Of a DNA stretch of 64,000 bases, positions 25,942-35,411 are shown piece after piece. The DNA lies in assembly GCA_002281775.1 (NCBI GenBank), contig NCGY01000002.1, positions 62,001 through 126,000 of the forward strand. Reading direction: 5' to 3'. Positions within the stretch are counted from its first letter, which is position 1. The number at the start of each line of letters is the position of its first letter. The translations under genes were made by a program, and so were the position numbers. A model generated the notes under the pieces. That model was not told where the DNA came from. It did no database searches and saw nothing but the letters and a program-made list of their open reading frames with translations. This DNA is from Hydrogenophilales bacterium 16-64-46 (GTDB taxonomy: Bacteria; Pseudomonadota; Gammaproteobacteria; Burkholderiales; Thiobacillaceae).

Positions 25942-26620
25942 GGCTGCCCTGAGCGCAGGCGGGCGGCTGGGCGTGGTTTGCGCGCTCGCCGTCCTGGCAG
26001 GCGGCAACCCGCGCGCCGAAGATGCAGCGGGCCGCGAGGTCCGCATCACCCAGGACCTGCCGCGCGTCACCGTGCTGCATCGCGGCAAACCCGTGGTGGT
26101 CGAGCGCAATCCGGATACCGAGAACATGATCGAGCCGGATCTCGCCCTGACCTCCCGGCCCTGTCCGCCTTTCTGCATTCTGCCGATGACCCTCGCCCCG
26201 GGCGTGGAAACCCTGGGCGAGCTCGAACTCATCGATTATCTGCAAAAAATCGGCAGGGACAGCCACGTGCTCGTCATCGATTCGCGCGACGGCACCTGGC
26301 CGCAGCGTACCGGCCTCATCCCCGGCGCCGTCCTGCTGCCCTGGCAGAAGCTGCACCCGGCCCATGCCAGCGCCGCCCAAATCGCCGACACCCTGCAATT
26401 CCAGTTCGGCGCGGTGCGCCAGGACGGCCTGTGGAACTTTGCCGGGGCCAAAACCCTGGTGTTCTACTGCAACGGCCCCTGGTGCGGCCAATCTCCCACC
26501 AATATCAGGCAGTTGCTGGCACTCGGCTACCCCGCGCACAAGCTCAAGTGGTATCGAGGCGGCATTCAGGCCTGGAAAGCACTGGGACTGACATCTGTGC
26601 CATACGACAACGCGCCCTGA
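25934..26620 (+). CDS. periplasmic rhodanese-like sulfurtransferase
   Basis: A 228-residue protein with an N-terminal signal sequence (LGVVCALAVLAGG) and a rhodanese domain over residues about 90-220: LVIDSRDGTWPQRTGLIPGA, then the active loop CNGPWCGQS with Cys179, then the C-terminal YRGGIQAWKALG. A second Cys pair, CPPFC at 77-81, lies before the domain and is unusual. The GTG start overlaps the cytochrome gene by 8 nt, so translation is coupled. It could move sulfane sulfur between FccB products, SoxYZ and other carriers in the periplasm. Confidence 0.85.
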   Translation: MSKAALSAGGRLGVVCALAVLAGGNPRAEDAAGREVRITQDLPRVTVLHRGKPVVVERNPDTENMIEPDLALTSRPCPPFCILPMTLAPGVETLGELELIDYLQKIGRDSHVLVIDSRDGTWPQRTGLIPGAVLLPWQKLHPAHASAAQIADTLQFQFGAVRQDGLWNFAGAKTLVFYCNGPWCGQSPTNIRQLLALGYPAHKLKWYRGGIQAWKALGLTSVPYDNAP

Positions 26621-26688
26621 TCCGCTATCATCCGCAGCATAAATTCGCCTGATCAACAGGTTTTCAGAAACATCTGGAGGGATTCCCC

Positions 26689-27402
26689 ATGTCCAAACTG
26701 CTTTCCACGCTCGCCCTTGCCCTGGCATCGAGCCTTGCCCTGCCTGTCGTTGCACAGACTCCGGCTTACCCCAACACCACCAATCCCTATCTCAAGAACG
26801 TCCCCGCGCCTGCCCCCAATCCCATGACGCTCCTGCCCAAGGGCACCGGTGCCATGAAGGATGCCATTCCCTGGGCAATGTCCGCCACGCCCACGGCCGA
26901 GCAGAAGAAACAGCTGATGAAAGCCATGATTCCAATGATGGCAAACATGGGCCTCAACATCCGCGACGTCATGAACTACATGACGACCAAGTACCAGGCC
27001 AAGGCAGGCGTCTCGTTTGACGACGTGGTCGAATCGATGAAACTGCGCGCCAACCAGCTGAACCTCAAGCTGGTCGGCCACTCGCCCATGATCAAGGACA
27101 TGCAGGCCGTGCTGGGCGACACCACCAGCCCCCGCATGGAAGTGTTCCACTTCTGTGACATTGCCGCCGGCCGTGAAATCATGAAGCTGGTGCCCGAAGC
27201 GATCGTCTACCTGCCCTGCCGCATCGCTGTCATGGAAGACAACAACAAGAACGTCTGGGTGCTGACCCTGGACTGGGACATGGCCTGGCTCGACAGCATC
27301 AACGGCTCGATGGGCATCACGCCCGAACTCGCCAAGATGGCGCTCGATATTCGCGACAAGATGGACAACGTGATGCGCGCAGGCGCAAACGGCGACCTCT
27401 GA
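26689..27402 (+). CDS. exported DUF302-domain protein
   Basis: A 237-residue protein with a signal peptide (residues 1-22, PVVAQ). The C-terminal two thirds resemble DUF302 (TT1751-like): KLVGHSPMIKDMQAVLG, RMEVFHFCDIAAGREIM and YLPCRIAVMEDNNKNVWVLT, with two conserved-looking Cys. The N-terminal part is Pro/Asn/Met-rich (NPYLKNVPAPAPNPM) and shares the NPYL pattern with the third Met-rich protein. DUF302 proteins recur in sulfur-oxidiser gene sets but have no proven function. GGAGG lies 9 nt before the ATG. Confidence 0.75.
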   Translation: MSKLLSTLALALASSLALPVVAQTPAYPNTTNPYLKNVPAPAPNPMTLLPKGTGAMKDAIPWAMSATPTAEQKKQLMKAMIPMMANMGLNIRDVMNYMTTKYQAKAGVSFDDVVESMKLRANQLNLKLVGHSPMIKDMQAVLGDTTSPRMEVFHFCDIAAGREIMKLVPEAIVYLPCRIAVMEDNNKNVWVLTLDWDMAWLDSINGSMGITPELAKMALDIRDKMDNVMRAGANGDL

Positions 27403-27547
27403 TTTCCGCGTCGGCCAGAGGTGGATACACCTTGCCTGACCGTCCGGACGCACTAGACTGCATGAGCATTACCCCATAGCAACAAGCGCAATCCGCTGGC
27501 CTTCAGCGAACGCTCGCCGGACCGCCGGCACCACTCGGAGATTGACC

Positions 27548-28114
27548 ATGAACACACGCAAACTCGCCCTCGCCGCCGCCCTGCTGGCCAGCCCCCTGGC
27601 ACACGCCCAGTACGGTATGGAGCAAATGATGAATCCCATGGCCATGATGGGTCCGATGATGAACCCCATGAGCATGATGGGCCCGATGATGGCCCCGATG
27701 GGCATGATGGGTCCGATGATGGGCGGCATGGCCCCCATGATGGGCTCGATGATGGCCCCGATGAGCATGATGGGTCCGATGATGGGCGGTATGACCCCCA
27801 TGATGGGCTCGATGATGGCCCCGATGAGCATGATGGGTCCGATGATGGGCGGCATGACCCCCATGATGGGCTCGATGATGCAACCCATGGGCGGCATGAT
27901 GCAGCCCATGAGTGGGATGATGCAGCCGATGAACCAGATGATGCAGCCCATGGGCGGCATGATGCAGCCGATGAACCAGATGACCGCCCCGATGGGTGCG
28001 ATGATGGCCCCGATGGGCCCGATGATGGCCCCCATGGCACCGATGATGGCCCCGATGGCCCCGATGATGCCGCCCGCCGCACCGGCCGCAGCCGAACCCG
28101 CACCGGCCAAGTAA
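27548..28114 (+). CDS. exported Met-rich repeat protein (second of three)
   Basis: A 188-residue protein. A signal peptide (residues 1-20, AHAQ) is followed by an almost pure low-complexity sequence of MMGPMM, MAPM, MMQPM and MGGM units; I count about 69 Met in the mature part, near 40 percent. The tail is Pro/Ala-rich. No Cys, no aromatic residue after the first few positions, almost no charge. It contains a 21-residue unit repeated three times (63-bp DNA repeats). GGAG precedes the ATG at 27548. A role in binding Cu(I), or in contact with sulfur or a hydrophobic surface, is speculation; I know of no described family. Confidence 0.8.
   Translation: MNTRKLALAAALLASPLAHAQYGMEQMMNPMAMMGPMMNPMSMMGPMMAPMGMMGPMMGGMAPMMGSMMAPMSMMGPMMGGMTPMMGSMMAPMSMMGPMMGGMTPMMGSMMQPMGGMMQPMSGMMQPMNQMMQPMGGMMQPMNQMTAPMGAMMAPMGPMMAPMAPMMAPMAPMMPPAAPAAAEPAPAK
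27711..27880. repeat. 63-bp tandem repeats inside the Met-rich gene
   Basis: Units start at 27711, 27774 and 27837, exactly 63 bp apart, and differ by only a few bases; the third diverges after 44 bp. Each encodes 21 residues of MM, GG and P units. Near identity at synonymous sites points to recent duplication. Confidence 0.9.
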
Positions 28115-28128
28115 GTCTTCCCAGCCCC

Positions 28129-28159
28129 CGAGCCCGCCCGTCGCGGGCTCGATTTGTTT
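28129..28159 (+). terminator. hairpin between two Met-rich genes, weak terminator
   Basis: A 9-bp perfect GC-rich stem (28129-28137 with 28143-28151) and a 5-nt loop, followed by ATTTGTTT instead of a continuous T run. It probably attenuates transcription into the next gene or protects the upstream mRNA end. Confidence 0.55.
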
Positions 28160-28201
28160 CTGCCCCGCCAGTTGAACTGGCTTGATCCGGAGTCTCAGAC
28201 C

Positions 28202-28858
28202 ATGCACGCCCGCACCTTCACCCTCGCCCTCCTGCTCGCTGGTTCCACCGGTGCCCATGCCCAGTTCGGCGGCATGATGAACCCCATGGGCATGATGAAT
28301 CCGATGACCATGATGGCACCCATGACGATGATGGCCCCAATGGGCATGATGGCCGCACCGATGATGATGCCGATGGGGGCCGGCATGATGTCGAGCCAGA
28401 TGTACAACCCGCAGTCCATGATGAACCCCTATCTCAACCCCATGGCAGCAAGCAACCCCTACCTGAACCAGGGCGGCGGGATGATGAACCCCTTCGCCAT
28501 GATGCAGCCCGCCCCGGCTTACGGTGGTTACGGCGCGCCCGCCGCGCCGGCCATGCCGTTCTTACCGGCCATGCCTGCTGCTGCGCCGGCACCCGCCCAA
28601 GCGGCTCCCATGCCCTTCTTCCCGGCCATGCCCGCTGCTGCGCCGGCCTACGGTTACGGTGCCCCTGTCGCCGCGCCGATGCCGAGTTTCCCCATGATGC
28701 CGGCAGCGCCCGTCGACGACGCCCCGGCTGCCGCGCCGCAGGCTGCCGCCCCGACGGGCAACGCCTTCGATCCGTCGGTCTGGATGCAGATGATGGGCGG
28801 CATGATGCCCGCCCAGCCTGCTCCGTCCACGCCGGCCGCCGCGCCCGAAGCCAAGTAA
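28202..28858 (+). CDS. exported Met/Pro-rich protein (third of three)
   Basis: A 218-residue protein. A signal peptide (residues 1-20, GAHAQ) is followed by a Met-rich N-terminal third (NPMGMMNPMTMMAPM), then NPYLNPMAASNPYLN. A Pro/Ala/Gly/Tyr-rich second half holds repeats such as PFLPAMPAAAPAPAQAAP, and a last Met cluster lies in VWMQMMGGMMPAQP. No Cys. The NPYL motif also occurs in the DUF302 protein upstream, suggesting a shared partner or surface. CGGAG lies before the ATG at 28202. Function unknown; association with the sulfide operon is by position. Confidence 0.75.
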   Translation: MHARTFTLALLLAGSTGAHAQFGGMMNPMGMMNPMTMMAPMTMMAPMGMMAAPMMMPMGAGMMSSQMYNPQSMMNPYLNPMAASNPYLNQGGGMMNPFAMMQPAPAYGGYGAPAAPAMPFLPAMPAAAPAPAQAAPMPFFPAMPAAAPAYGYGAPVAAPMPSFPMMPAAPVDDAPAAAPQAAAPTGNAFDPSVWMQMMGGMMPAQPAPSTPAAAPEAK

Positions 28859-28896
28859 CACGCGCCCGCCCCGTCAGCGGGGTGGCGCGGGTCGCC

Positions 28897-29427
28897 ATGC
28901 CCCGCTTCTGGCTGTTTGCCCTGCCCCTTGCGTTGGCCGCCCTGGCCGCCGGCGTGTGGTTTGCACACGGACATTACGCGCCCCGATCGAGCGAAGCAGC
29001 CGCCCTCGCGGCGTTGCAACAGGCCCGCTACCCTGATCCGGAGGGTCGGTCACAGGCATTGGCACAGTGGTCGGGCAAACTGCGGGTGGTAAATTTCTGG
29101 GCCAGCTGGTGCGCGCCGTGCCGGGAGGAAATGCCTGATTTCGACGACCTGGCCCGCCAGTATCGGGAACACGGCGTCGAATTCATCGGTATCGCCGTCG
29201 ATACGCCGGCCAACGTGCAGGCTTTTCTCCAGCGCCAGCCCGTCGGCTACCCCATCCTCGTTGGCGAAGGCGGGGCGGACAGCCTGGCGCGCGCACTCGG
29301 CAACACCACCGGCACCCTGCCCTATACCCTCGTACTCGACCCCGAAGGCCGGGTAGTGAAGCAGCACCTGGGACGCCTGCCGCGCGCCACACTCGACGCC
29401 GTGCTGCGCGAAAACCTGGCGCACTGA
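28897..29427 (+). CDS. TlpA/ResA-like thioredoxin
   Basis: A 176-residue membrane-anchored or exported thioredoxin. A hydrophobic segment covers residues about 5-25, and the active site is WASWCAPCREE, typical of TlpA/ResA. GTLPYTLVLDPEG is the cis-Pro region. Such proteins reduce disulfides in the periplasm, for example on apocytochromes before haem attachment or on SoxY-like carriers. It is the last gene of the sulfur island. A GTG five codons upstream is an alternative start; neither has a strong ribosome site. Confidence 0.88.
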   Translation: MPRFWLFALPLALAALAAGVWFAHGHYAPRSSEAAALAALQQARYPDPEGRSQALAQWSGKLRVVNFWASWCAPCREEMPDFDDLARQYREHGVEFIGIAVDTPANVQAFLQRQPVGYPILVGEGGADSLARALGNTTGTLPYTLVLDPEGRVVKQHLGRLPRATLDAVLRENLAH

Positions 29428-29499
29428 CAAACGACGCATGGAAGCGATTTAGCGTCAATATCTGGACAATTTGAATACATTTACGGCAAACTCGCCGCC

Positions 29500-30030
29500 A
29501 TGACGCTCAAGCGAACCGGTCGCACATCGACCAAATCCGTGCCAAGTCTGCACCCACATATCCTGGTGCTGCACGGCCCCAACCTCAATCTGCTCGGCAG
29601 CCGCGAGCCCAAGCACTATGGTCTGGTCACGCTCGACGACATCAATCGCGCTCTGACCGCCCGTGGCGAAGCCGCCGGCGCGCTGGTCGAAACCTTCCAG
29701 CACAACCACGAGGGCGCGCTGGTCGACCGCATTCATCAGGCAGCGCGCGACCGCGTCGACTTCATCCTCATCAACCCCGCCGCCTATACGCATACCAGCG
29801 TCGCCATGCGCGATGCGCTGGCAGCGGTGGCCATCCCCTTCGTCGAAGTGCATCTGTCCAACGTTCATGCCCGCGAAGCCTTCCGCCACCACTCCTATTT
29901 CTCCGACCTCGCCGTCGGCGTGATTGCGGGGCTGGGGGCGCACGGCTACGAACTCGCGCTGGAACACGCACTGCGACATCATCAAGACAGGACCGCCCAT
30001 GGATCTCAGAAAACTGAAAAAGCTCATTGA
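29500..30030 (+). CDS. aroQ: type II 3-dehydroquinate dehydratase
   Basis: A 176-residue AroQ, third enzyme of the shikimate pathway, slightly long because of an N-terminal extension of about 20 residues. Family motifs are [16 protein letters not shown], the active-site Tyr in [18 protein letters not shown] and EVHLSN. Its last 32 nt overlap the start of accB. The order aroQ-accB-accC is widespread in Proteobacteria. Confidence 0.93.
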   Translation: MTLKRTGRTSTKSVPSLHPHILVLHGPNLNLLGSREPKHYGLVTLDDINRALTARGEAAGALVETFQHNHEGALVDRIHQAARDRVDFILINPAAYTHTSVAMRDALAAVAIPFVEVHLSNVHAREAFRHHSYFSDLAVGVIAGLGAHGYELALEHALRHHQDRTAHGSQKTEKAH

Positions 30031-30448
30031 CCTAGTACAGGAATCGGGTATCGCCGAGCTGGAAATCACCGAAGGCGAAGAAAAAGTCCGCATTGCCAAA
30101 AGCATTGCCGGCACTCCCATGATGATGGCCCCGCAGCCGCACTACCTGCCTGCTGCCGCCCCCGCCGCTGCGCCGGCCGCACCAGCCGCCCCGGTGGAAG
30201 ACGCCATCCCCGAAGGCCATGTTGTCCGTTCGCCCATGGTCGGCACCTTCTACCGTGCGCCCGCCCCGGGCTCCAAGAATTTTGTCGAAGTCGGCCAGAA
30301 CGTCGGGGCCGGCGACACCCTCTGCATCATCGAAGCCATGAAGCTGCTGAATGAAATCGAAGCGGACGAGGGCGGCGTGATCAAGGCCATCCTGGTCGAG
30401 AACGGCCAGCCGGTGGAATACGGCGAACCGCTGTTTGTCATTGCTTGA
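29999..30448 (+). CDS. accB: acetyl-CoA carboxylase biotin carboxyl carrier protein
   Basis: A 149-residue BCCP. The N-terminal helix [17 protein letters not shown] is typical, a Pro/Ala-rich linker follows (residues about 45-65), and the C-terminal biotinyl domain has [12 protein letters not shown] with the biotinylated Lys. The ATG at 29999 lies inside aroQ, with AGGA upstream. It provides the carrier for malonyl-CoA synthesis with AccC. Confidence 0.95.
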   Translation: MDLRKLKKLIDLVQESGIAELEITEGEEKVRIAKSIAGTPMMMAPQPHYLPAAAPAAAPAAPAAPVEDAIPEGHVVRSPMVGTFYRAPAPGSKNFVEVGQNVGAGDTLCIIEAMKLLNEIEADEGGVIKAILVENGQPVEYGEPLFVIA

Positions 30449-30450
30449 TG

Positions 30451-30550
30451 GGAGACAGGGACCAGGGGCCAGGAACCAGGAGCTAGGGATTCATCACGCG
30501 CGCAGCGCACCTCCCCCAGCCCCAAGATCCTAGTTCCTGCCCCTCAAACG
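30451..30550. repeat. heptad-repeat hairpin element 1 (accB-accC spacer)
   Basis: The left arm is consecutive 7-mers GGGACCA, GGGGCCA, GGAACCA, GGAGCTA (30458-30485). The right arm, read on the other strand, gives CAGGAAC, TAGGATC, TTGGGGC, TGGGGGA. A short GC-rich centre separates them. Same family as the elements at 35803, 38148, 57953 and 59114. Confidence 0.75.
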
Positions 30551-30551
30551 C

Positions 30552-31901
<1,350 letters not shown>

Positions 31902-31975
31902 GCGGTGAACAGTGAGCAGCAAGCGGCAATCCCCTCACCGCGCCCTGCTCACCGCGCCCTGCTCACCGCTCACCA
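31902..31975. repeat. heptad-repeat hairpin element 2 (accC-prmA spacer)
   Basis: Left arm 7-mers: GCGGTGA, ACAGTGA, GCAGCAA, GCGGCAA. The right arm on the opposite strand reads GTGGTGA, GCGGTGA, GCAGGGC, GCGGTGA, GCAGGGC, GCGGTGA. A subtype with consensus GCRGTGA, shared with the element at 56611. It is open in the prmA frame, so prmA could be mis-called 22 codons too long. Confidence 0.7.
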
Positions 31976-31977
31976 CC

Positions 31978-32868
31978 ATGCCCTGGCAATCCCTCCGCTT
32001 CCTCGTTGATTCCAGAACGGCCGAGCCGCTGTCCGACGCGCTGATGGACGCCGGCGCGCTGTCGGTGGCGCTGGAAGACGCGGACGCCGGCACGGTCGAC
32101 GAAACGCCGCTGTTCGGTGAACCCGACCATCCCACGGCCGAGCTGTGGCAGCGCAGCATCGCGGTCGTGCTCTTCGACAGGGATGCCGACGTGGCCGCCA
32201 TCCTGGCGGAAGCCGCGCAGGCCATCGGCGTCCCCGCACCCACCCACACCAGCGTGGACATCGTGGCCGACGAGGATTGGGTGCGCCTCACCCAGTCGCA
32301 GTTCGACCCGATTCCGATATCGCCCCGTCTGTGGATCGTGCCGACCTGGCATACCGCGCCCGACGCCGACGCGATCAACCTCAAACTCGACCCCGGCCTG
32401 GCCTTCGGCACCGGCAGCCACCCCACCACGCGACTCTGTCTTGCCTGGCTCGACGCCCATCTGCAAGGCGGCGAAACCTTGCTCGACTACGGCTGCGGCT
32501 CGGGCATCCTTGCCATCGCTGCGGCCAAGCTGGGGGCGCGTCAAGTGGATGGAATCGACATCGACCCGCAGGCGGTCACCGCGTCGAACGATAACGCCGC
32601 ACTCAACGCAGTCAGTGCCCGCTTTGGCCTGCCCGGTGCGCTGCCGGATCAGGTCTACGACGTCGTTGTCGCCAACATCCTCACCAACCCGCTCAAGGCC
32701 ATGGCCCCCCTGCTCGCCGGCAAGGTCCGCCGCGGCGGCCGGATGGTTCTGTCCGGCATCCTCACGGAACAGGCCGGGGAGGTGATGGCGATCTACCAGC
32801 AGTGGTTCGTGTTTGACCCGCCTGCCAGCGACGAAGGCTGGGTTCGACTCGCCGGGACGCGAAAATGA
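31978..32868 (+). CDS. prmA: ribosomal protein L11 methyltransferase
   Basis: A 296-residue SAM-dependent methyltransferase, usual length for PrmA. AFGTGSHPTTRLCL and the SAM loop LDYGCGSGILAIAAAKLGA are diagnostic, with the Asn-Pro region VVANILTNPL as acceptor site. It trimethylates amino groups of L11. The ATG at 31978 lies immediately after the heptad element; a GTG at 31912 inside the element is less likely. Its end overlaps the next gene by 4 nt. Confidence 0.93.
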   Translation: MPWQSLRFLVDSRTAEPLSDALMDAGALSVALEDADAGTVDETPLFGEPDHPTAELWQRSIAVVLFDRDADVAAILAEAAQAIGVPAPTHTSVDIVADEDWVRLTQSQFDPIPISPRLWIVPTWHTAPDADAINLKLDPGLAFGTGSHPTTRLCLAWLDAHLQGGETLLDYGCGSGILAIAAAKLGARQVDGIDIDPQAVTASNDNAALNAVSARFGLPGALPDQVYDVVVANILTNPLKAMAPLLAGKVRRGGRMVLSGILTEQAGEVMAIYQQWFVFDPPASDEGWVRLAGTRK

Positions 32869-33902
32869 ACTACCGCGCCGCCTGCCCGCACTGCGCCAGC
32901 GTGTTCCGGCTGGGCGACGACCAGCTTGCCGCAGCACAAGGCTGGGTACAGTGCGGCGTATGCGGGGTGGCGTTTGACGCCCGCCAGTCGCTGCGTATGG
33001 AAGACGGCTCGACGCTGCCGCGCGCCAGCGACCCCGAGCCGCCCGTCATGCCCACGCCGGCGACCTCGCCTCAGTCCGACATGCCGCCCGCCGCGGGCGT
33101 CCCAGAACCCGGCATCCCGCCCGACACGGCAGACATCCCCGAGCCGCTGCCTGACCCGCAGGACGAGGCGGACGCCCCGGCCGCCAGCGAACGGCCACGC
33201 GGCATCCGTGAACGCGACGATCCGCTCGACCTGCCGTCGATCATACTCATCGACCCCAACCTGCCGAGTTACGACGACCCGGGGCCGATGCCCGTCATCC
33301 GCCCGGAACCGATGCCCGCCCTGACGGTGACGCCGCCGCCCAGCACGCCTGCGCCATCACCGCCACCTGCCGCCCGCATCGAATACGCGCAACCACTGCC
33401 AGCGAAGCCGGTGCGCCCCGAACGCCGCCGCAGACTCAATCCCTGGCTTGGCGGCCTGCTGGCGCTGCTGCTCGTGCTCGTCCTCTTGGCCCAGCTGGCC
33501 TGGTTCCAGCGCGACACCCTCGCCACACGCTTCCCGCAAACGCGGCCGCTGCTCGAACAGGCCTGCGCCCAGCTCGGCTGCGTACTTTCCCTGCCCAAAC
33601 AGCTCGACCAGATCCGCATCGTGGGCTCCGACCTCACCACCGAAGCCGACGGCCAGCTGCGCCTCGTCCTCACGCTAGGCAACCGCGCCCGGCACGTCAT
33701 GGCGTGGCCGGTGCTGGTGCTCACCCTCTCCGATCAGGCCGGCCGACCCCTGGCCCGACGCAGCTTTGCCGCCAGCGAATATCTCGCCGACGCGGATCTT
33801 ATCCAGGCCGGGATGCCGCCGCTCGCCGAACAGGCGCTCAGCCTGCCGCTGGCAGTGCGGGATATCGCCCCCATGGGCTTCGACCTGCGACTTGCCTACT
33901 GA
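32865..33902 (+). CDS. zinc-ribbon DUF3426 membrane protein
   Basis: A 345-residue protein with an MJ0042-type zinc ribbon at the N-terminus (CPHC near 8-11 and CGVC near 36-39). A long Pro-rich acidic linker (about 45-180), one TM helix (about 192-212, LLALLLVLVLLAQLAWF) and a C-terminal periplasmic DUF3426 domain with two Cys follow. The start overlaps prmA (ATGA). Such proteins are common next to prmA in betaproteobacteria; the function is unknown. Confidence 0.85.
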   Translation: MNYRAACPHCASVFRLGDDQLAAAQGWVQCGVCGVAFDARQSLRMEDGSTLPRASDPEPPVMPTPATSPQSDMPPAAGVPEPGIPPDTADIPEPLPDPQDEADAPAASERPRGIRERDDPLDLPSIILIDPNLPSYDDPGPMPVIRPEPMPALTVTPPPSTPAPSPPPAARIEYAQPLPAKPVRPERRRRLNPWLGGLLALLLVLVLLAQLAWFQRDTLATRFPQTRPLLEQACAQLGCVLSLPKQLDQIRIVGSDLTTEADGQLRLVLTLGNRARHVMAWPVLVLTLSDQAGRPLARRSFAASEYLADADLIQAGMPPLAEQALSLPLAVRDIAPMGFDLRLAY

Positions 33903-33949
33903 CCCGGCGGGGAGTGGTTCACGCCGCACTTCTTCGGTATAGTTCGGCT

Positions 33950-34158
33950 TCCCGTTGCGGGAGAGTGCGGCATCTGCCGCCGCCGAAGGCGCAATTCACC
34001 CGGAATCGCTCAGGCAAAAGGACCGCAACCGCCAGAATCCATTCTGGAAAATACTCTGGAGAGCGCAGACACCGGACACGAATCCGGACACTGCCACCGA
34101 AGGGGCAGCGGCGAGGTTCAATCCATCGAACCCGACCGTAATCTCTCAGGTACCAAGG
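33950..34158 (+). promoter_or_regulatory. tandem glycine riboswitch
   Basis: The leader of gcvT holds two similar aptamer cores: a first with GCCGAAGGCGCAA and CTCAGGCAAAAGGACCGC, and a second starting CTCTGGAGAG with CACCGAAGGGGCA and CTCTCAGGTACCAAGGACAG. The repeated order of GGAGAG, CCGAAGG and CUCAGG-AA-GGAC is diagnostic of the glycine (gcvT) riboswitch. Two aptamers bind glycine and turn the glycine cleavage genes on. Confidence 0.93.
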
Positions 34159-34160
34159 AC

Positions 34161-34197
34161 AGAGGGGTGAGGCGCATCCGGCGCTTCACCTCTTTTT
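34161..34197 (+). terminator. riboswitch-controlled terminator
   Basis: GGTGAGGCGC pairs with GCGCTTCACC (one G-U pair), with AGAGG/TCT extending the base of the stem, followed by TTTTT. It lies between the second aptamer and the gcvT start. It is the likely expression platform: formed without glycine, disrupted when glycine is bound. Confidence 0.8.
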
Positions 34198-34214
34198 AAT
34201 TTCTGGTACCGCAC

Positions 34215-35312
34215 ATGTCGACGCAAACCGCACTCAAGACCACGCCGCTCAACGCCGTCCACCGCGAAGCCGGTGCCAAAATGGTCGATTTCGGCGGCTG
34301 GGACATGCCGGTCAACTACGGCTCGCAAATCGAGGAACACCACGCGGTGCGCACCGGTTGTGGTCTCTTCGACGTGTCGCACATGCTGCCGCTCGACGTC
34401 CGTGGCGAAAACGTTCGCGCGTTTTTGCGCCGGTTGGTCGCGAACAACGTCGATAAATTGCAGAGTGCAGGCCGCGCGCTCTACTCCTGCATGCTCAACG
34501 AAGCCGGCGGCGTGATCGACGACCTCATCATCTATTTCATGGACGAATCGTGGTTCCGATTGGTCGTCAACGCCGGCACGGCGGAAAAAGACCTGGCGTG
34601 GATGGAGAAGATGAACGCCGAGTGGGGCATGGGCCTCACCCTCACCCCGCGCCGCGATCTGGCGATGGTCGCGATCCAGGGGCCGAAAGCCGCTGAAGTG
34701 CTGAACAACGCGCTGCCCGGCGTCGACTTGATCACCGGCAATCTCAAGCCCTTCAACGCCGCCGCGATGGGCGAAATGTTCGTCGCCCGCACCGGCTACA
34801 CCGGCGAAGACGGCTTCGAAGTCATGATCCTTGCCAAGTCCGCGCCGATGTTCTGGCGCGCGCTGAGTGAGGCCGGCGGCAAGCCGATTGGCTTGGGCGC
34901 ACGCGACACGCTGCGTCTGGAAGCCGGGATGAATCTCTACGGGCAGGACATGGACGAGACACAAAACCCGCTCGAATCGGGGCTCGCGTGGACGGTGGAC
35001 ATGAAGACCGAGCGCGATTTCGTTGGCCGCAAAGCGCTCGAATCGAGTGAACTCTCCAAGCAAATGGTCGGCCTCGTCCTGCTCGACAAAGGCGTGCTGC
35101 GCGGCCATCAAAAGGTGCTCACCAAACACGGCGAAGGCGAAATCACCTCCGGCACTTTTTCGCCGACGATGCAGCAGTCGATTGCGCTGGCGCGCATCCC
35201 CATGGGCATCGCCCCGGGCGAAGAAGTCGAAGTCGAAATCCGTGACAAAAAACTGCGCGCGAAAGTGGTGAAGTACCCGTTCGTGCGCAATGGAAAAATT
35301 CTGGTTGCGTGA
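34215..35312 (+). CDS. gcvT: glycine cleavage system T protein (aminomethyltransferase)
   Basis: A 365-residue GcvT, full length. It transfers the methylene group from the H-protein arm to tetrahydrofolate and releases ammonia. Motifs include [20 protein letters not shown] near the N-terminus, [13 protein letters not shown] and [20 protein letters not shown]. It is first gene after the glycine riboswitch. Confidence 0.96.
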   Translation: MSTQTALKTTPLNAVHREAGAKMVDFGGWDMPVNYGSQIEEHHAVRTGCGLFDVSHMLPLDVRGENVRAFLRRLVANNVDKLQSAGRALYSCMLNEAGGVIDDLIIYFMDESWFRLVVNAGTAEKDLAWMEKMNAEWGMGLTLTPRRDLAMVAIQGPKAAEVLNNALPGVDLITGNLKPFNAAAMGEMFVARTGYTGEDGFEVMILAKSAPMFWRALSEAGGKPIGLGARDTLRLEAGMNLYGQDMDETQNPLESGLAWTVDMKTERDFVGRKALESSELSKQMVGLVLLDKGVLRGHQKVLTKHGEGEITSGTFSPTMQQSIALARIPMGIAPGEEVEVEIRDKKLRAKVVKYPFVRNGKILVA

Positions 35313-35402
35313 GGCGTGAGGGGTAAGGCGTGAGGGGCAAATCCCACACGCCGCACCGAACTCACCTCACGACACCTCACCCCTAACGCCTCACCCCTCA
35401 CA
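35309..35402. repeat. heptad-repeat hairpin element 3 (gcvT-gcvH spacer)
   Basis: Left arm 7-mers: GTGAGGC, GTGAGGG, GTAAGGC, GTGAGGG. The right arm on the opposite strand reads GTGAGGG, GTGAGGC, GTTAGGG, GTGAGGT. A third subtype (GTGAGGS) with the same 7-bp period and complementary arms as the other elements. The gcvT stop codon lies inside the first heptad. Confidence 0.75.
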
Positions 35403-35411
35403 GGAGCCCTT

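Noticed and set aside
27434-27461. TTGCCT-N16-TAGACT before the second Met-rich gene as a sigma-70 promoter
   Set aside because: Only four of six matches in each box, a level expected by chance in this much sequence.
27503-28258. Long His/Gly-rich reading frame on the minus strand opposite the Met-rich gene
   Set aside because: It is the antisense shadow of ATG-rich DNA (CAT codons give His). It has no ribosome site, and the sense gene has a signal peptide and a good ribosome site.
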